DNA of 64,000 nt from Paenibacillus polymyxa M1 (lineage in GTDB: Bacteria; Bacillota; Bacilli; Paenibacillales; Paenibacillaceae): NCBI RefSeq assembly GCF_000237325.1, contig NC_017542.1, positions 2,576,501 through 2,640,500 on the forward strand, in the 5' to 3' direction. A program made the position numbers and the translations under genes. Below the pieces are notes generated by a model. That model was not told the DNA's origin, ran no database searches, and saw only the letters and a program-made list of their open reading frames with translations. Shown here one piece after another: positions 61,575 through 64,000 of this stretch. Each line of letters starts with the position of its first letter. Positions within the stretch are counted from its first letter, which is position 1.

Positions 61575-62774
61575 TCATTTCAACAGTTCGTTAAAAGATT
61601 TTTCGAATAATCCTGGACGTGCAAGCTTCATTTTTACACCTATTTTTATATCCATGTTTGCGAACTCTTCAGGCCATGTCTCTTTTATTTTTTTCCAGTC
61701 TTTTGGGTACTTGTGATGAATTTTATTTCCAACACCAATAAGGTCGATATTCTTTTGCTGTAAGGCTTTCCAGCCTTCCTGAATTTGCAGTTTGATCGTT
61801 TCTGCTGCTTGCATCTGCAATTGACCTACACTTTGCATATCTTTCATTTCTCTTTGCGAAGAGGCTGACAGAAGATCCCCGGTAGCTTTAACGTCAACGT
61901 TGAGGTAATAATGATTTAAATTCTTGATTGGCGTAACCTTAACCTTGGCTTTCCGGATGAGAAAAGCGGACGTAACATTCCCATCCACATAGTTTACAGT
62001 AGTGTTTTTAATCTGGTTGTTTAACCATGAAACCCCTATACTTTCCTTTTCATTTAGGAAGCCGACTCTCTTGTCTTTCTGAAAAATGCTTAAGCCCGAT
62101 AACTTGAGTTTATTTTTGGCGGAGGTTTCCTTGAAAACATCAACAGAGTCTAGTTTCTCCGGCTCGGAACCCTCAAGAGATATTTCTGGAACTCCGGCTG
62201 CACTATCGGAGCTAATTTTCGAAATGAATTCATACATGGATATTGCAGGGTAAATTGATGCTAATTTGCTATCTCTTTCTATAATCTTTTCTAAAGCTTG
62301 ACCAGGAATTTTCTCTGGTGGTACAAGCTTTTTTAAAAAATTACGAGCCTCTCCGTTGGCAATGAATACTTTTACAGTTTCTCGTGAATCAAGGTTGCGG
62401 AGGTAAATATCAATAATCTCTTCAATGCCTTGTTCTGCTGCTTTTTTTCCAATAACGAGTATATTATTTTGGGCAAAATATAGTTTGCGTGGGTATTCCA
62501 GGCTACTCTTCGTAACGGTCTCTCTCAATGTTTTTCCATGTGTAGAAAAGGTATGTACAGCGCTTTGCGATGCCCCCGAGGAAGTACCACCTGAGCCAGT
62601 CGTCATGGCTGATGGAATGATGATTTGATAAGTATTGATCCAGTCGCCCTTATGTCCATCAATTCCAGTTGCTGTTGTGATGGCTAATTCGTTCAATTCT
62701 GTTCGATCTACGCACCCTGTAAGTAATAAACCTGCAATAAACAGAACATAACTAACTCTTAATTGCCGCACCAT
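61575..62774 (-). CDS. spore germination lipoprotein subunit (GerAC family), second operon
   Basis: 399 residues. Lipobox L-L-T-G-C at about 17-21, followed by VDRTELNELAITTATGIDG, the standard start of Ger(x)C proteins. The C-terminal region with YPKDWKKIKETWPEEFANMD matches the family's conserved helix. Ten bp separate it from the A subunit and 28 bp from the B subunit. No small D-type gene is inserted here, unlike in the first operon. Confidence 0.88.
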   Translation of the reverse strand: MVRQLRVSYVLFIAGLLLTGCVDRTELNELAITTATGIDGHKGDWINTYQIIIPSAMTTGSGGTSSGASQSAVHTFSTHGKTLRETVTKSSLEYPRKLYFAQNNILVIGKKAAEQGIEEIIDIYLRNLDSRETVKVFIANGEARNFLKKLVPPEKIPGQALEKIIERDSKLASIYPAISMYEFISKISSDSAAGVPEISLEGSEPEKLDSVDVFKETSAKNKLKLSGLSIFQKDKRVGFLNEKESIGVSWLNNQIKNTTVNYVDGNVTSAFLIRKAKVKVTPIKNLNHYYLNVDVKATGDLLSASSQREMKDMQSVGQLQMQAAETIKLQIQEGWKALQQKNIDLIGVGNKIHHKYPKDWKKIKETWPEEFANMDIKIGVKMKLARPGLFEKSFNELLK

Positions 62775-62783
62775 TGATCTCTC

Positions 62784-64000
62784 CTATTTTTGGGTATCAG
62801 GCTTATGACCACCTTCAGTATCATCCGAACTAGCAGGGTATTGGTGAGCTGCCTGTCTTGTCTGGTTATGGCCTGATTTTTCGCTAGGTCTGGTTTTCAT
62901 AGCCCACCACGGAACTCTGATGATAAGGTCCTTCATATTAGTTTTAAAGGTGGGGCTATAGGGCACAAAATAATCAACTCCGAATGACTTGAGAGATACA
63001 AGGTGAATTAGAAGGGGGATAATTCCTATCAGAATACCAAATAAGCCTAGAGCCCCCGCCAGTAGCATAAGTGCAAAACGCAACAACCTGACCGCTGAAG
63101 CCATAGCAAAATACGGGATGACAAAGTTCGATATAGCTGTGAAGGCAACAACGATCACCATTGCACCTGAGACCAGTCCGGCTTGCACCGCCGCCTGTCC
63201 GATAACCAGAGCTCCTACAATGGAAACGGCTGGTCCGATGACCCGTGGCATTCGCACACCTGCTTCACGAATCACTTCAAACATTAATTCCATCATTAAA
63301 GCTTCCAATAATGCAGGAAAAGGAGTTCCTTCCCGTTGAGCCATTAGCGTAATCAACAGCGTGGTGGGGATCATTTCCTGTTGGAAAGTCGTCAAGGCTA
63401 TAAATAGAGAGGGAAGCAACAATGAGACTAGAAAAGATACTACACGAAGAGCCCTTAAAAAAGTTGAAATGTCATATCTCTGGTAGTAGTCTTCCGCCGT
63501 TTGAAAGAAATTAAAGAAGGTTACAGGTGCAATCAGAGCGAATGGCGTCCCATCAACCAGGACAGCTACTTGTCCGTCTAAAAGGCTACCTGCGACTGTA
63601 TCCGGACGCTCTGAGTTTAGCATGGTGGGAAAGAGACTAAGTGGTTCATCCTGTATAAATTCTTCGATGTAGCCACTTTCAAGTATGCTGTCTGTATCAA
63701 TGGATTGCAGCCGTTTTGTAATTTCCTGTATGACTTCTGGATTAGCGACATTTTCAATGTAAGCTAACATGACTTTGGTTTGTGTATATCGCCCAATAAC
63801 ATGACTTTCAAATTTAAGGTCAGGTGTCCGCAATTTTCTTCTGATCAGTGTAATGTTGGTTGAGATATCCTCCGTAAATCCTTCTTTAGGACCCCGTACT
63901 ACGGTCTGAGTACTGGGTTCCTGAATAGCCCGTCTTACTCCGCCTGCGATGGAAACTACCAATGCATAGTTGTTTCCGTCGATGACAATGACAGCATTCC
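62784..64000 (-). CDS. spore germination receptor subunit A (GerAA family), partial
   Basis: At least 405 residues, open to the right edge, so the N-terminus is missing; the frame upstream of 63962 continues as AVIVIDGNNYALVVSIAGG. Conserved blocks: TVVRGPKEGFTEDISTN, PFPALLEALMMELMFE, GPAVSIVGALVIGQAAV, and five C-terminal membrane helices. The tail after residue ~370 is polar (SGHNQTRQAAHQYPASSDDT). First gene of the second A-C-B germination operon. Confidence 0.9.
   Translation of the reverse strand, partial: NAVIVIDGNNYALVVSIAGGVRRAIQEPSTQTVVRGPKEGFTEDISTNITLIRRKLRTPDLKFESHVIGRYTQTKVMLAYIENVANPEVIQEITKRLQSIDTDSILESGYIEEFIQDEPLSLFPTMLNSERPDTVAGSLLDGQVAVLVDGTPFALIAPVTFFNFFQTAEDYYQRYDISTFLRALRVVSFLVSLLLPSLFIALTTFQQEMIPTTLLITLMAQREGTPFPALLEALMMELMFEVIREAGVRMPRVIGPAVSIVGALVIGQAAVQAGLVSGAMVIVVAFTAISNFVIPYFAMASAVRLLRFALMLLAGALGLFGILIGIIPLLIHLVSLKSFGVDYFVPYSPTFKTNMKDLIIRVPWWAMKTRPSEKSGHNQTRQAAHQYPASSDDTEGGHKPDTQK

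Noticed and set aside
1..64000. CRISPR array, tRNA or rRNA genes, prophage module
   Set aside because: No regularly spaced direct repeats, no cloverleaf or rRNA sequence recognised, and no phage structural genes; the mobile DNA present is insertion-sequence debris.

Overview
The window reads as a Paenibacillus chromosome, most likely the P. polymyxa/peoriae group. This rests on two GerA-type spore-germinant receptor operons (an endospore former), strong AGGAGG ribosome sites, low-to-moderate GC, a non-cellulosomal GH48 cellulase, a GH16 beta-glucanase, and an EctB diaminobutyrate aminotransferase without ectoine genes, as expected in polymyxin-type lipopeptide producers. The genus call is inference; no 16S rRNA gene or other taxonomic marker is present.

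Layout. 0-7 kb: a tiny Gly/Arg-rich protein, the pseudouridine synthase RluF, a four-gene germination operon (A-C-small membrane protein-B, minus strand), a small unknown protein and an alpha/beta hydrolase. 7-18 kb: an accessory zone with a broken WXG100/zincin-type toxin and a frameshifted downstream small gene, IS3 scars, a MarR regulator with a BAAT-type hydrolase, an IS5-like element enclosing a frameshifted methyltransferase, a DDE transposase with a nonsense codon that truncates a hydrolase, a VanZ protein, a 5'-truncated PAF-acetylhydrolase-like gene, and IS3 and IS66 fragments. 18-29 kb: GH16 glucanase, a deleted MBL hydrolase, a ClpP paralogue beside an ECF sigma factor, DUF4303, a GC-rich MetAP/TetR pair, a CD3324-like regulator with a sequestered ribosome site, an esterase and the YyaL-like protein. 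29-38 kb: signalling genes (MCP, hybrid histidine kinase with Hpt, OmpR-type regulator, diguanylate cyclase) around ectB.

38-51 kb: cellobiose phosphorylase (GH94) broken by a 17-bp tandem duplication, a stand-alone type II thioesterase, a TIM-barrel sugar isomerase, DUF423, secreted GH48-Fn3-CBM3 cellulase, ferritin, GNAT and an S9 peptidase. 51-60 kb: AlkC-type DNA glycosylase, an acyl-CoA synthetase followed by an M29 aminopeptidase, two TetR genes with palindromic operators, a DUF4309 lipoprotein, and a reactive-sulfur module (TusA-rhodanese fusion, DsrE-like protein, CstR-like repressor) with visible operators. 60-64 kb: DUF421 and a second germination operon (B, C and partial A) running off the right edge.

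Working together: GH48, GH16 and an ancestral GH94 would form an extracellular glucan-use set. EctB could supply diaminobutyrate and the thioesterase could edit a nonribosomal synthetase encoded elsewhere. The sulfur module is a self-contained repressor-controlled operon. No CRISPR array, tRNA or rRNA gene was seen.
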